Made by a program: the position numbers and the translations under genes. A stretch of DNA of 14,480 nt from assembly GCA_030680655.1 (NCBI GenBank), contig JAUXUZ010000256.1:1-14480 (forward strand), given 5' to 3'. Source of the DNA: Phycisphaerales bacterium (GTDB lineage Bacteria > Planctomycetota > Phycisphaerae > Phycisphaerales > UBA1924). Positions 14,416 to 14,480 of the stretch are shown piece by piece (the first letter of the stretch is position 1; every line of letters starts with the position of its first letter). Under the pieces are notes generated by a model. That model was given only the letters and a program-made list of their open reading frames with translations. It had not been told where the DNA came from and ran no database searches.

Positions 14416-14480
14416 CACCGCGCACGGGCTGAGCGGCTGCTCGGTCTCGGAACGGTGTTTCCGACAGACGTCGGGCGGAT

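Overview
The window looks like chromosome of a member of the Planctomycetota, most likely class Phycisphaerae. Three secreted proteins end in a short tag of the form (P-T/A-PGAA, hydrophobic stretch, basic run), and a fourth small protein carries a YP-x2-G-type C-terminal zinc ribbon (CxxC...CPEC). I associate both with Phycisphaerales proteomes. The DNA is GC-rich and tightly packed, with no gene-free stretch over about 230 bases. This placement is inference from motifs, not a database match.

Layout, left to right. 1-1586 (minus): a membrane-fusion (HlyD-type) adaptor and, overlapping its stop codon, the N-terminal part of a second protein that looks like a GAF-type sensor domain; the second gene runs off the window. 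1800-2939 (plus): a DegT/DnrJ/EryC1/StrS-family PLP aminotransferase. 3166-4548 (plus): two tandem paralogous secreted proteins with the C-terminal sorting-like tag, followed by a strong hairpin. 4639-5679 (minus): class I mannose-6-phosphate isomerase, divergent from an M28 zinc peptidase at 5746-6780 (plus). 6928-7581 (plus): a third secreted protein with the same type of C-terminal tag. 7701-8810 (minus): the conserved translation-associated ATPase YchF, with a long inverted repeat on each side. 8952-9602 (minus) and 9694-10071 (plus): a divergent pair made of a HxlR-family regulator with two fused winged-helix units and a small VOC/glyoxalase-fold protein. 10289-10362 (plus): tRNA-Arg(CCU). 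10324-14353 (minus): a likely operon dapA, comEC/rec2-like, zinc-ribbon membrane protein, whose last codons run antisense through the tRNA.

Most genes are housekeeping or envelope functions: lysine/peptidoglycan precursor synthesis (dapA), sugar-phosphate metabolism (manA), sugar amination (DegT), translation (ychF, tRNA), DNA uptake (comEC) and efflux (HlyD). The most coherent regulatory unit is the HxlR-VOC pair. The 91-base gap between them holds two face-to-face sigma70-type promoters whose -10 boxes overlap inside an 18-base dyad, and the VOC transcript should begin with a stem-loop that ends on its Shine-Dalgarno. I read this as a small switch, possibly for reactive electrophiles, but the ligand is a guess. 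I saw no CRISPR array, transposon, phage genes or defence cassette.
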